From the NCBI GenBank assembly GCA_900757795.1, contig CAAEPE010000051.1, positions 1 through 37,186 of the forward strand: 37,186 nucleotides of DNA, read 5' to 3'. The position numbers and the translations under genes are program-made. Below, piece by piece: positions 8,243 through 16,671 of this stretch. This stretch comes from an uncultured Phascolarctobacterium sp. (lineage in GTDB: Bacteria > Bacillota > Negativicutes > Acidaminococcales > Acidaminococcaceae). The notes beneath the pieces were generated by a model. That model saw only the letters and a program-made list of their open reading frames with translations. It had not been told where the DNA came from and did no database searches. How positions within the stretch are numbered: position 1 is the first letter of the stretch; each line of letters opens with the position of its first letter.

Positions 8243-8963
8243 GGAACAAAGCAGCCTGCGCTGTGATTATGTGCCCGGCTGCCAGTATAAAATTTGGCAG
8301 GACGCCCAAGAATTTTGCTTCACGACGGATGCTGTATTTTTGGGAAATTTTCCGCATGTAGTCAATAAAGCAAAAGTTTTGGAACTTGGCTGCGGCACCG
8401 GCGCTATTAGTATGCTGCTGGAAAGCCGCGGTGCACAGCAGATAACAGCTATAGACTGCAATCCCAATATTACTAAGCTTTTACGCCGCAGTATTGCCGA
8501 TAATAATCTAACAGAAAAATTTAACGTTATCGACGGCGATATCCGCAGCTACAAAAAATTACTGCAAGCGGGAAGCATGGATTTAGTAGCAGCCAATCCC
8601 CCCTACCGCAACAGCGGCAATCAAAGACAAATAGGCACTGCCGCCTGTCACGAGGTAAGCTCTACGCTGGAAGATTTTTTCAAAGCAGCAGCTTTTGCAG
8701 TACGCTACCGCGGGCGTTTTGCCTTAGTACAGCTTCCCGAACGTTTTGCCGAAAGTATGCAGCTGGCGTTTAAATACGACCTGCAGCCCAAACGTTTGCA
8801 ATGGGTACACGCTCACATTGATAAGCCTGCTTGGATATTTCTGATGGAAATGGTTAAGGGCGGCAGCTATGGACTGGATGTTTTGCCGCCGCTTGTTATG
8901 TACGAAAAGGACGGCAGTTATACTAAGCAAGTGCAAAAGTTTTACGAACATAAGCCTGAATAA
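8235..8963 (+). CDS. tRNA1(Val) adenine-N6 methyltransferase family (TrmN6/YabB-like)
   Basis: A SAM-dependent adenine-N6 methyltransferase, probably modifying A37 of a tRNA. The SAM motif is LELGCGTGAIS (49-59) and the N6-adenine catalytic motif is NPPY (121-124). The start is taken at the ATG overlapping the ricT stop (ATGTGTGA), which suggests translational coupling; an ATG at 8205 would add 10 residues and lacks a better ribosome site. The yabB position after ricT is as in Bacillus, but yabA is missing between them. A strong terminator follows, closing the tmk operon. Confidence 0.87.
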   Translation: MCEEQSSLRCDYVPGCQYKIWQDAQEFCFTTDAVFLGNFPHVVNKAKVLELGCGTGAISMLLESRGAQQITAIDCNPNITKLLRRSIADNNLTEKFNVIDGDIRSYKKLLQAGSMDLVAANPPYRNSGNQRQIGTAACHEVSSTLEDFFKAAAFAVRYRGRFALVQLPERFAESMQLAFKYDLQPKRLQWVHAHIDKPAWIFLMEMVKGGSYGLDVLPPLVMYEKDGSYTKQVQKFYEHKPE

Positions 8964-8972
8964 ATACGAAGA

Positions 8973-9008
8973 ACTCGTCTGCTTTTTAACAGCAGGCGAG
9001 TTTATTTT
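8973..9008 (+). terminator. Terminator closing the tmk-holB-ricT-trmN6 operon
   Basis: The arms ACTCGTCTGCT (8973-8983) and AGCAGGCGAGT (8991-9001) pair with one T-G wobble and are followed by TTTATTTTT. Confidence 0.85.
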
Positions 9009-9096
9009 TCAATGCGCAAAAAATCAGCAAAAATTTTCTTTTGTGCATATAAATTACGTTTGCAAATAGTCTTTACTAGCGGTAAAGCTTGCAAAT

Positions 9097-9126
9097 TTGA
9101 CGTTCTTACTCCTAATATGTTAAAAT
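9097..9126 (+). promoter_or_regulatory. Promoter of the 3D/G5-domain protein gene
   Basis: TTGACG (9097-9102), an 18-base spacer and TAAAAT (9121-9126), followed by AAGGAGG just before the ATG at 9151. Confidence 0.6.
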
Positions 9127-9150
9127 AATAACATCTTAAGGAGGAAGCAT

Positions 9151-10122
9151 ATGCTGAATAATAAAAGCAAGCTACATTTACACTGTCTTATGGCGGCAAT
9201 TATTTTAATTATAATGGTGCCGTTTTTGACAGGCTTTGACATTACTCGACGCATTACGGTGGAAGCAGACGGTCAAACGAAAGAGCTGCGCACTAACACC
9301 AACAATCCCCAAACTATTTTGCAGGAGGCTGGTATCACACTGCTTCCCGGCGACAGCTGGAAGCTGAAAGGCCATAACAGAGCAATTCAGGATGGCAGCG
9401 TTATTCAAGTTGTCCGCGGCATTCCCTTTACCGTTATCCGCGGCGAAAAAACTACTGAATACAGAAGCTCTAAAGAAACAGTAGGTGCAGCCTTAAAAGA
9501 TATAGGCATCCGCCACAACAAAGAAAGAGTTTATCCCGACACTAAAGAGCCTTTACAAGCAGGAATGCAGATTTATGTATTGGAAAAGGACGAGGAGCTT
9601 GTTTTCAACGAGGCCGACGTGGATATTCCTGTAAAGTACGAAGAAGATCACAGCATAAATTTTGGTATCGAAAGCGTCGCTCACCCCGGCAAGCCCGGCA
9701 AGCAGACCGTCGTTTCTAAAAAAACAAAAAATAAAGACGGCAGCCATTCCATGCAGGAGCTGACACGCCATGTGACGGTGGAGCCGGAAACGAAAATTAT
9801 CCGCAAGGGTATGGCTATGAGCGTTTATACTCCCGAAGGCTACAAACGTTATACTAAAAAAATTTCTGCTCATGCCACTGCTTATGTAGCGACGGGCAAC
9901 CTTACTTCCATCGGTCTGGTGCCCTATGAAGGCATTGTAGCAGTTGACCCGCGCATGATTCCCTATTATACAAAAATGTATATTCCTGGCTACGGTATTG
10001 CCATGGCGGGAGATACAGGCGGCGATATGAGCGGACATAGAATTGATTTGTTCTTTAGTGATTATCACCGTGCTATCAATTGGGGCAGACGCACAGTAGA
10101 CGTTTATATTTTAGCTGAATGA
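9151..10122 (+). CDS. Secreted or anchored cell-wall protein with DUF348, G5 and 3D domains (YabE/Rpf-like)
   Basis: A 323-residue exported protein. Residues about 9-29 form one hydrophobic helix (signal peptide or anchor). Two DUF348 repeats follow (about 32-90 and 91-148), then a G5 domain (about 150-222). The C-terminal 3D domain (about 238-322) keeps the aspartates D266 (AVDPRMIP), D288 and D292 (AGDTGGDM) and D299 (HRIDLFF). 3D domains share the double-psi barrel of MltA-type lytic transglycosylases, so cleavage of peptidoglycan glycan strands is the likely role. yabE also precedes rnmV and ksgA in Bacillus. The ribosome site AAGGAGG is a consensus match. Confidence 0.9.
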   Translation: MLNNKSKLHLHCLMAAIILIIMVPFLTGFDITRRITVEADGQTKELRTNTNNPQTILQEAGITLLPGDSWKLKGHNRAIQDGSVIQVVRGIPFTVIRGEKTTEYRSSKETVGAALKDIGIRHNKERVYPDTKEPLQAGMQIYVLEKDEELVFNEADVDIPVKYEEDHSINFGIESVAHPGKPGKQTVVSKKTKNKDGSHSMQELTRHVTVEPETKIIRKGMAMSVYTPEGYKRYTKKISAHATAYVATGNLTSIGLVPYEGIVAVDPRMIPYYTKMYIPGYGIAMAGDTGGDMSGHRIDLFFSDYHRAINWGRRTVDVYILAE

Positions 10123-10132
10123 GGTATTTTGA

Positions 10133-10669
10133 ATGTTAAAAGAAGTATTGGTAGTAGAGGGAAAAATGGATACGGTGGCGATACGCCGAGCATTGAACGC
10201 CGATACTATTGAAACCGGCGGCTTCACACTGGCTCCTTACACCTTGCGCCAAATAGAAGCCGCTTATAAAAAACGCGGCATCATCATTTTGACAGATCCC
10301 GACGGCGCCGGCGAGCGCATCCGCCGTTTTTTGACCCAACGTTTTCCTGACGCGGGGCAAGCTTTTATTCCCAAAATCCTGGCTACTGCCAACAATGACG
10401 TAGGCGTAGAGCAAGCGCAGCCGGAAGCGATTTTAGCAGCTTTGGCGAAAGTGCGGCACCACGAATATCGTCCTCAAGCAGAATTTAATCACATGGATCT
10501 ATTCAAATACGAATTAAACGGCAGCCCTAACGCCGCCAAAAGGCGCGACGCCTTGGGAGCAGAATTGGGTATCGGCTACGGTAATGCTAAACGCTTTTTA
10601 GAGCGTTTAAACACTTACGACGTCAGCCGCGAAGAATTTTTAGCAGCATTAGCCAAAATAGGAGAGTGA
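10133..10669 (+). CDS. rnmV: Ribonuclease M5, 5S rRNA maturation
   Basis: Cleaves the 5S rRNA precursor in low-GC Gram-positive lineages. The 178-residue protein starts with a Toprim domain: E9 in VVEGKMDT and D55/D57 in LTDPDGAGERIRR, the metal-binding acid residues. The length is normal. It starts 10 bases after the 3D-domain gene and its stop precedes rsmA by 4 bases, so the three genes are one transcript. Confidence 0.93.
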   Translation: MLKEVLVVEGKMDTVAIRRALNADTIETGGFTLAPYTLRQIEAAYKKRGIIILTDPDGAGERIRRFLTQRFPDAGQAFIPKILATANNDVGVEQAQPEAILAALAKVRHHEYRPQAEFNHMDLFKYELNGSPNAAKRRDALGAELGIGYGNAKRFLERLNTYDVSREEFLAALAKIGE

Positions 10670-10673
10670 AAAG

Positions 10674-11528
10674 TTGGATAAGCCTGTTATAGCATCACCG
10701 CAGGTAACGCAGCATATTTTAAATCGCTTTAAACTGCGGGCAGATAAAAAACTGGGACAAAATTTTTTGATTGATGAAAATGTAGTCCGCCAAATTGTTG
10801 CCGCCGCCGAGCTTTCACCCGCCGATGCAGTTTTAGAGGTTGGCCCCGGTATCGGCACACTTACTCAGGGCTTGGCAGAAAGCGGCGCCAAGGTTACAGC
10901 CGTAGAGCTGGACAGCAGACTGCTGCCCGTTTTGGCAACTACCCTCGAAGGCTATGACAACGTCCGCGTAGTGCACGGCGATATCTTAAAGGTTAATATT
11001 ATGGAAGAAGTAGCAGCGCCCAGCTTTAAGGTGTGCGCTAATCTGCCCTATTACATTACCACGCCGATAATTTTTGCACTGCTGGAAAAACGCCTGCCCA
11101 TGGAGCGTTTGGTAGCCATGGTGCAAAAGGAAGTAGCAGAACGTATGGCAGCCAAGCCTGGCGGCAAAGACTACGGCGCGCTTTCCGTTGCCATCCAATA
11201 TTACACCGAGCCGCAAATCGCTTTTATCGTGCCGCCCACATCTTTCATTCCGGCTCCCGCAGTAGATTCGGCAGTTATCGTATGCAAGCGCCGCGCAAAA
11301 CCGCCGGTAGAAATCTGCGACGAAGCATTATTTTTCCGCATTGTGAAAGCAGCCTTTTCCCTGCGCCGCAAAATGCTCAGCAACTCCTTAAAAAACATGG
11401 GCATTAACAGCGAGCAAGCTGCCAAATGGCTGGCATTGGCTGGTATTGACAGTAAACGTCGGGCAGAAACTTTAAGTCTGGAAGATTTTGCTAAACTGAC
11501 TAATAGTTTTAGTGAAGCGATGAAGTAA
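10674..11528 (+). CDS. rsmA: 16S rRNA dimethyladenosine transferase (KsgA)
   Basis: Dimethylates the two adjacent adenines in the 3'-terminal hairpin (helix 45) of 16S rRNA, a late step in 30S assembly. The 284-residue protein shows KKLGQNFL (25-32), the SAM motif EVGPGIGTLT (55-64) and the catalytic NLPYY (123-127). The initiation codon is TTG at 10674 with GGAGAG 7 bases upstream; no in-frame ATG fits the conserved N-terminus. A TTG start together with a 4-base gap after rnmV suggests reduced or coupled translation. Confidence 0.95.
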   Translation: MDKPVIASPQVTQHILNRFKLRADKKLGQNFLIDENVVRQIVAAAELSPADAVLEVGPGIGTLTQGLAESGAKVTAVELDSRLLPVLATTLEGYDNVRVVHGDILKVNIMEEVAAPSFKVCANLPYYITTPIIFALLEKRLPMERLVAMVQKEVAERMAAKPGGKDYGALSVAIQYYTEPQIAFIVPPTSFIPAPAVDSAVIVCKRRAKPPVEICDEALFFRIVKAAFSLRRKMLSNSLKNMGINSEQAAKWLALAGIDSKRRAETLSLEDFAKLTNSFSEAMK

Positions 11529-11540
11529 ACACCGTTATGA

Positions 11541-11584
11541 AAAAGAGCTGCGTTTTAGTTTTTACTAAAACGCAGCTCTTTTTT
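11541..11584. terminator. Bidirectional terminator between rsmA and the HPt gene
   Basis: A 19-bp perfect stem (11541-11559 with 11564-11582) with a TTTT loop. It is A-flanked on the left and T-flanked on the right, so it works on both strands. It separates the convergent rsmA and HPt genes. Confidence 0.9.
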
Positions 11585-11601
11585 CCTTTACCAAATACTA
11601 A

Positions 11602-11961
11602 TTACTCTAGCTCCCTAATGCACGCCAAAGTCTTTTCCCATTCGGGTTTAATCACCGCAAGCATGTCTTGCGCCTGCTCTTTGGTAAAATTTTCGCTGCG
11701 CAATAATTTTACCAGCTCTGCCAATTTTGCCTGCAAAGTTATTAAGCCCAAGCTGCCGCAGACGCCTTTTAAATTATGCGCTTTACGCAAAGCCTCCGGC
11801 CAATTTTCCTGCTCTATCAGCTGCTCCACCACCAAAAGCTCGTTGGCTGCCTCCAGCTTACGCAAAAAACGCACATACAGCTCTTCGCTGTCCATAAAGC
11901 GTTCTTCCAAGCTTTCTGCAATAGCTATATTGATAAATTTTTGCAGTTCCTGTAATTGCAT
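11602..11961 (-). CDS. Histidine-containing phosphotransfer (HPt) domain protein
   Basis: A 119-residue, all-helical, single-domain HPt protein. The phospho-accepting histidine is H62 in KAHNLKGVCGSLGL, the canonical HPt pattern. The start is set at the ATG at 11961 because GGAAG lies 8 bases upstream; the longer reading frame back to 12045 would overlap the kinase gene and add unrelated residues. It lies 49 bases downstream of the hybrid kinase gene on the same strand, so the two are probably cotranscribed and partners in a phosphorelay from the kinase receiver domain to this histidine. The final response regulator is not in the window. Confidence 0.87.
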   Translation of the reverse strand: MQLQELQKFINIAIAESLEERFMDSEELYVRFLRKLEAANELLVVEQLIEQENWPEALRKAHNLKGVCGSLGLITLQAKLAELVKLLRSENFTKEQAQDMLAVIKPEWEKTLACIRELE

Positions 11962-12010
11962 CGCGAATCTTCCTTTCGCTAAAATCTTAATTTTATTATA
12001 GCAGCAATTT

Positions 12011-14512
12011 TCACCGATGAATATATTCGTCCAGCATTTTGGCAAGCAGCTTCATCTGCACGGGCTTCACCATATAATTATTCATGCCCGCCTGCATTGC
12101 CGCTTCGACATCTTCGCTGGAGCTATTGCCTGTCAGCGCCACAATAGGTACGCTTTCCGCATCCCGGCGCGGCAAGCTGCGAATTTGGCGCGAAGCCTCG
12201 CAGCCGTCCATTTCCGGCATCTGCATATCCATCAAAATCATACTTACACTGCCAACAGCCGTCGCGGCAAATTTTTCCACTGCCTCGCGTCCGTTAGCGG
12301 CAGCCAATACCTTTAAGCCGTTCATGGTTAAAAGCTCGGTAATAATTTCCATGCTGATATCATTATCATCTACCACCAAAACCTGGCAGCCGGCAAAATC
12401 CTTTAGCTTAGGCGCATTCTTCTTTTTGTTATCGGCCTGCTTCTCTGCCAGCTGAAAGGGAAGAGAAATAACTACGCAGGTTCCTTCATCCACTTTACTA
12501 CTGATGTTAATAGTTCCTTCAAAACGTTCTACCAAGCTTTTAACAATCGTCATACCAAGCCCGGTACCAATAACATGGGGTACGCCAAAGCGATTGTCAC
12601 GCTCAAATGGCTTATAAATTTTTTCTAAAAAATTTTCCGACATACCGCAGCCGGTATCCTGCACTATAAAGATAAACCTGCCGTACTTATTTTTTAAATT
12701 TTGCTCCCGCCGTACTATAAAGCTTATTTTGCCATTGGGCTGCGTATATTTTAAGGCGTTGGACAGCACGTTATTTAAAATTTGGTGCAAGCCCTGCAAA
12801 TCGCCGTTAACAAATTCGGATTCTAATAAAAATTCTTGTTCAAAATATTTATGCTCCAGCTCTGCCTGCGCCGCAAACATACCGCCAATTTCCTTGACCG
12901 CCTCCGCCATATCAAAGGTTTCATGCAAATGCTCTACTTTGCCTTCCTCCAACCGCGCCATCTCCAAAATATCGTTAATCAGGGTCAAGAGCTGTTTACC
13001 GGACGACTTAATTTTGCGAATATAGCTTTCCACCAACGCTGTATCATTTTTATGCAAATCGGCCAACTCTGCCATACCAATAATGCCATTCAAGGGGGCG
13101 CGCATATCGTGGGACATGGCAGAAAAAAACATATTGCGCGATTTAGCGTTTTCTCTTGCCGCCTTTAACGCACGCTCCGTCAGCTGCATGTGTTCCAGCT
13201 CTTTAAGTTTTTCGGCTTCCACCTCGCGAAAGAAAAAAATTGCTTCATCTTCACCTAAAAGCTTGTCCCAAAGCAGGCGCACATTCATCCATTTATATTC
13301 ATTGCCAAAGCGCTGACGAAATTCACCGCCAAAATCATTAATCTGTTTTTTAATCAGCTCGTTAATGTTGGCCAAGGAAAAGGTTGCGGCAAATTCCTCC
13401 GCTGTTTTCGGCTCCACCATAGGGATAAGCTTTTGCAGCAAATCCTCGTACTGCCCCTCCGGCAGCAGCTCGAAGCTTTTATTATCTGATTTCACCACCG
13501 TATAACGTCCTGTACGCAAATTTACTTTGAATACAGCCAAAAATGATTTACTCATAACCTGAACTACATCGTTGATAACCTGCACCTGCTTATTCAAAGC
13601 ATACTCACGCATACCAAGCAGCAGTACCATAATACCAAAAATGCCTAACAGCAAAACCAACCATTGCAGAAGGTTTTGATAATCTCCCAAAAGAAAATCA
13701 TAAGGAATAGTAACTACGGAAATCCAGCCATTATCAGACACAGTATAATATACGCCGCGCCTATTACCTTCCAAATCGACTATATAACTTGCATTTTTAC
13801 GGCGAAGCTCACTGAAAATATGATCTACATAAGGCTGCTGTTTTTCCAAGCTCAAATTGCGGTCGTTAATAGCAAACATAATGTTTCCATTAGGGTCGCA
13901 CAAATAGTAATAGCTCTGTCGCGGCAGACGGTTATCTGCCAACAGTGAATTAAGCTGCTCCGGATATAAATTCATAGCCAGCACATCATCGCCGTGCCCA
14001 ATACGAACAGCCATGGTCAATACATATTCTTTGCGTGAGCCGGATTTGTACAAATTAGTATAAGCCACATCACCATTGCGAGCCAAAGCTGCTTGGTACC
14101 ATTTAAGGTTAGCTTTTTGAACATCTTGCCCATCTAAAATACTGCCAATCAAACGACCGTTAATAACGGCGCACATATTAAAACGGATTACTCCCGTATT
14201 TCTTTCCATGTATTCAGTAAACTTCTGCAAAGCCTGCTCTATTTCAGCGTCCGTCCAATCGTTTTTCAGTGATAGTCTGGTGCCTAAACTTTGAGCAGCA
14301 CTGCGTAGCAGCATTTCCTGCGATTTGATGCGCGTAGTTTCGCGAATAGCAAAGCGCGCCGATATTTCCTCTCCCATAATATGCGAGTTTTCTAAAATTT
14401 TTTCTCGTACTACATGCAGACTAATTACCGCAACCAAAATAAAAAAAGCAAAAATAACCATACTGAAAAGAGAAATTTTAAATTTTCTGTCGAACAATCT
14501 CAAATCCATCAT
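12011..14512 (-). CDS. Hybrid sensor histidine kinase with periplasmic sensor and C-terminal receiver
   Basis: An 833-residue membrane kinase. Transmembrane helix 1 is at about 12-34, an extracytoplasmic Cache-like sensor at about 35-280 and transmembrane helix 2 at about 282-301. A PAS-like linker (about 315-430) precedes a coiled segment and HisKA with H468 in SAMSHDMRAPLNGI. The ATPase domain has N580/N585 (NNVLSNALKY), DTGCGM (619-624) and GTGLGM (649-654). The receiver domain at about 709-830 has D715/D716, phospho-acceptor D762 (LMDMQMPEMDG) and K816. Two ATGs are adjacent; the second (14509) is better spaced from GAGG. The ligand is unknown. Little promoter space exists between it and the pckA terminator. 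Confidence 0.92.
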   Translation of the reverse strand: MMDLRLFDRKFKISLFSMVIFAFFILVAVISLHVVREKILENSHIMGEEISARFAIRETTRIKSQEMLLRSAAQSLGTRLSLKNDWTDAEIEQALQKFTEYMERNTGVIRFNMCAVINGRLIGSILDGQDVQKANLKWYQAALARNGDVAYTNLYKSGSRKEYVLTMAVRIGHGDDVLAMNLYPEQLNSLLADNRLPRQSYYYLCDPNGNIMFAINDRNLSLEKQQPYVDHIFSELRRKNASYIVDLEGNRRGVYYTVSDNGWISVVTIPYDFLLGDYQNLLQWLVLLLGIFGIMVLLLGMREYALNKQVQVINDVVQVMSKSFLAVFKVNLRTGRYTVVKSDNKSFELLPEGQYEDLLQKLIPMVEPKTAEEFAATFSLANINELIKKQINDFGGEFRQRFGNEYKWMNVRLLWDKLLGEDEAIFFFREVEAEKLKELEHMQLTERALKAARENAKSRNMFFSAMSHDMRAPLNGIIGMAELADLHKNDTALVESYIRKIKSSGKQLLTLINDILEMARLEEGKVEHLHETFDMAEAVKEIGGMFAAQAELEHKYFEQEFLLESEFVNGDLQGLHQILNNVLSNALKYTQPNGKISFIVRREQNLKNKYGRFIFIVQDTGCGMSENFLEKIYKPFERDNRFGVPHVIGTGLGMTIVKSLVERFEGTINISSKVDEGTCVVISLPFQLAEKQADNKKKNAPKLKDFAGCQVLVVDDNDISMEIITELLTMNGLKVLAAANGREAVEKFAATAVGSVSMILMDMQMPEMDGCEASRQIRSLPRRDAESVPIVALTGNSSSEDVEAAMQAGMNNYMVKPVQMKLLAKMLDEYIHR

Positions 14513-14540
14513 TTACCTCTTCTCCGGTTATGACTAATTA

Positions 14541-14589
14541 AATAAAAATTAACGAAGGCGTTTGCTTGCGCCCTCTTCGCCTTCGTTAA
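14541..14589 (-). terminator. Terminator after pckA
   Basis: A 12-bp perfect stem (14549-14560 with 14578-14589), followed on the minus strand by TTTTTATTT. It lies 24 bases past the pckA stop and 37 bases before the kinase gene. Confidence 0.85.
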
Positions 14590-14613
14590 ACAATTTACAA
14601 CACCATCTATTAT

Positions 14614-16179
14614 TTACATCTTAGGCCCTGCCTGCAAAATTTCTTCCGTAATCAGGCCATGGAATTTAGCTACGTTTTTGCTGAACAGCTCTGCCAGCTT
14701 GCGCAGCTGCTTATCATATTCTTCCTTGTCCTCCCAAGTGTTGCGAGGATTGAGAATTTCCGCAGGCACGCCCTCGCAGGCTTTAGGAATCGCCAACCCA
14801 AAAACAGGGAAGGTTTCCCATTCTGCATTATTCAGTTCGCCATCTAAAACGGCATTGACCAAACGGCGGGTGTGCTTTAAACGAATACGCTGGCCTATGC
14901 CGTAAGGACCTGCGCTCCAGCCTGTATTTACCAAATAAACAGAAACGCCGTATTCGTTGATGCGCTCGCCTAACATTTTAGCATAAGTTAAAGGCGGCAG
15001 CGGCAAAAACGGTTCGCCAAAGCCAATGGAAAAAGTTGCCTGCGGCTCGATAATACCATCCTCTGTGCCTGCTACTTTACTGGTATAGCCGGATAAATAA
15101 TGATACATAGCCTGCTCCGTCGTCAGCTTAGCTACCGGCGGCAGTACGCCAAAAGCGTCAGCCGTTAAAAAGATTATGGTTTTCGGATGGCCCGCAACAC
15201 TGGGCAGCAGCGCATTATCAATATAATGCAGCGGATAAGCTGCGCGAGTATTTTCTGTCAGCGCAATATCATCATAATCAGGTTCGCCGTTTTCATCTAA
15301 AATAACGTTTTCCAGTACGGTATTTTCGCGAATGGCGCGGAAAATTTGCGGTTCGGTATATTCGCTTAAATGAATACATTTAGCATAACAGCCGCCCTCA
15401 ATATTAAAGATGCCGTCCTTACTCCAGCCATGCTCATCGTCGCCTACCAAAGCGCGGGTGCCGTCAGCAGAAAGAGTTGTTTTGCCTGTGCCGCTAAGGC
15501 CGAAAAACAAAGCCGAATCGCCATTAGGTCCTACGTTAGCAGAGCAGTGCATAGAAAATACGCCATGCTGCGGCAAAAGGTAGTTCATAACTGTGAAAAT
15601 GCCTTTTTTCATTTCGCCGGCATATTGACCGCCGCCAATCAGTACGACTTTTTCCGTTAAATTAAGAATAACAAACATTTCCGAATGCACACCGTCAATT
15701 TCCGGATCAGCATATAATCCCGGCATACAAACAACAGTAAAGCCTTCGGCTCCTGCAGCTACAGCTTCGTTACTAATAAAAAGATTGCGCACAAAAAGCT
15801 GGTGCCATGCCAGCTCCGTAACAAAATGCACCGGCAGACGATAGCGTGGGTCTGCGCCGGCATAAACGTCGGTTACATACATTTTATGGGTTGCAGCGTA
15901 AGCCAGCATTTTTTTATATAAACGCTCAAAGGTCTCCTTACTGCAAGCTTGATTGTTGTCCCAGCACAGCTCGTCATGAGTTACTGCGTCGTCTACAAAA
16001 AATTTATCTTTCGGCGAACGTCCCGTGCGTTTGCCGGTAACAACTCTTAAAGCACCGTTAGCAGTTAAAACGCCTTCGTGATTATCTAAGGCTTCCTGCA
16101 CCAGTTCTTCTCTAGATAAATCAAATACCGGCATTTGCAGCGCCGCATCAATTTCACGGCGCAATTTTGTCAAAGCCAT
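14614..16179 (-). CDS. pckA: Phosphoenolpyruvate carboxykinase (ATP)
   Basis: Interconverts oxaloacetate plus ATP with PEP, CO2 and ADP in the cytosol. In succinate-forming or succinate-using anaerobes it can also run toward oxaloacetate. The 521-residue protein has the substrate-binding RTGRSPKDKF (51-60), K191/K192 after YAGEM, the kinase-1a P-loop GLSGTGKTT (227-235) and the metal-binding GDDEHGW (246-252), all specific to the ATP-dependent type. GGAG lies 9 bases before the ATG. It is 59 bases downstream of vanZ on the same strand with no clear terminator or promoter between, so read-through is possible. Confidence 0.96.
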   Translation of the reverse strand: MALTKLRREIDAALQMPVFDLSREELVQEALDNHEGVLTANGALRVVTGKRTGRSPKDKFFVDDAVTHDELCWDNNQACSKETFERLYKKMLAYAATHKMYVTDVYAGADPRYRLPVHFVTELAWHQLFVRNLFISNEAVAAGAEGFTVVCMPGLYADPEIDGVHSEMFVILNLTEKVVLIGGGQYAGEMKKGIFTVMNYLLPQHGVFSMHCSANVGPNGDSALFFGLSGTGKTTLSADGTRALVGDDEHGWSKDGIFNIEGGCYAKCIHLSEYTEPQIFRAIRENTVLENVILDENGEPDYDDIALTENTRAAYPLHYIDNALLPSVAGHPKTIIFLTADAFGVLPPVAKLTTEQAMYHYLSGYTSKVAGTEDGIIEPQATFSIGFGEPFLPLPPLTYAKMLGERINEYGVSVYLVNTGWSAGPYGIGQRIRLKHTRRLVNAVLDGELNNAEWETFPVFGLAIPKACEGVPAEILNPRNTWEDKEEYDKQLRKLAELFSKNVAKFHGLITEEILQAGPKM

Positions 16180-16238
16180 TTTATATCACTCCACTAACCA
16201 AAGATTTTTCTGCCTGCTTTCCGGCAAAGCTCTGCCTT

Positions 16239-16661
16239 TCAATCGCACCATTGCCAAATACGATACCAAAGCCAGGCGCAGAACGCGCCGCTAAAATCTA
16301 ATAATATATCACGCACTAAGCTGCTGCGGCCCAGGCTGAACAGCTGAATATATTCATCCACCACAGCTATAAAAAGGCAAAGGAATAAAATATAGCCGGT
16401 GGCAGCACGATTGCTGACATGAAAGCTGGCAAAAGTTTTGCACCACAATAAACCTAAAAAAGTAAATTCTAAAAAATGCGCCAGCTTACGCAGCAGATAT
16501 TCCGTGTCGCCGCTCAAATAAATTCCCAGCATAACACAGAATTTATCTATTATCTGCGCTCCCCAGCCGCTAATCTTAGCTGATTCGGACGCGGGCAGCG
16601 AGGAATTGATAAAAATTACACAAGTCAATACTAAAGCTAAAAGAAGCCAAAGATATTTCAT
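16239..16661 (-). CDS. VanZ-family membrane protein
   Basis: A small membrane protein of 140 residues with about four hydrophobic segments (about 3-18, 67-77, 89-105 and 115-136) and the VanZ-like pattern of RKLAHFLEFTFLGLL and AVVDEYIQLFSLGRS. Members of the family have been tied to teicoplanin resistance, but most are of unknown function. No vanA-type genes are near, so a resistance role should not be assumed. It starts 10 bases after folD with AAGGAG before the ATG, so it is the third gene of the fhs-folD operon. Confidence 0.82.
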   Translation of the reverse strand: MKYLWLLLALVLTCVIFINSSLPASESAKISGWGAQIIDKFCVMLGIYLSGDTEYLLRKLAHFLEFTFLGLLWCKTFASFHVSNRAATGYILFLCLFIAVVDEYIQLFSLGRSSLVRDILLDFSGAFCAWLWYRIWQWCD

Positions 16662-16671
16662 AATACTCCTT

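Noticed and set aside
9553..10068. 171-residue minus-strand open frame
   Set aside because: It is fully antisense to the 3D/G5-domain gene, whose domains are unmistakable.
16239..16661. Glycopeptide resistance locus because of VanZ
   Set aside because: No vanH, vanA or vanX relatives are present, and VanZ-like proteins are common without resistance.
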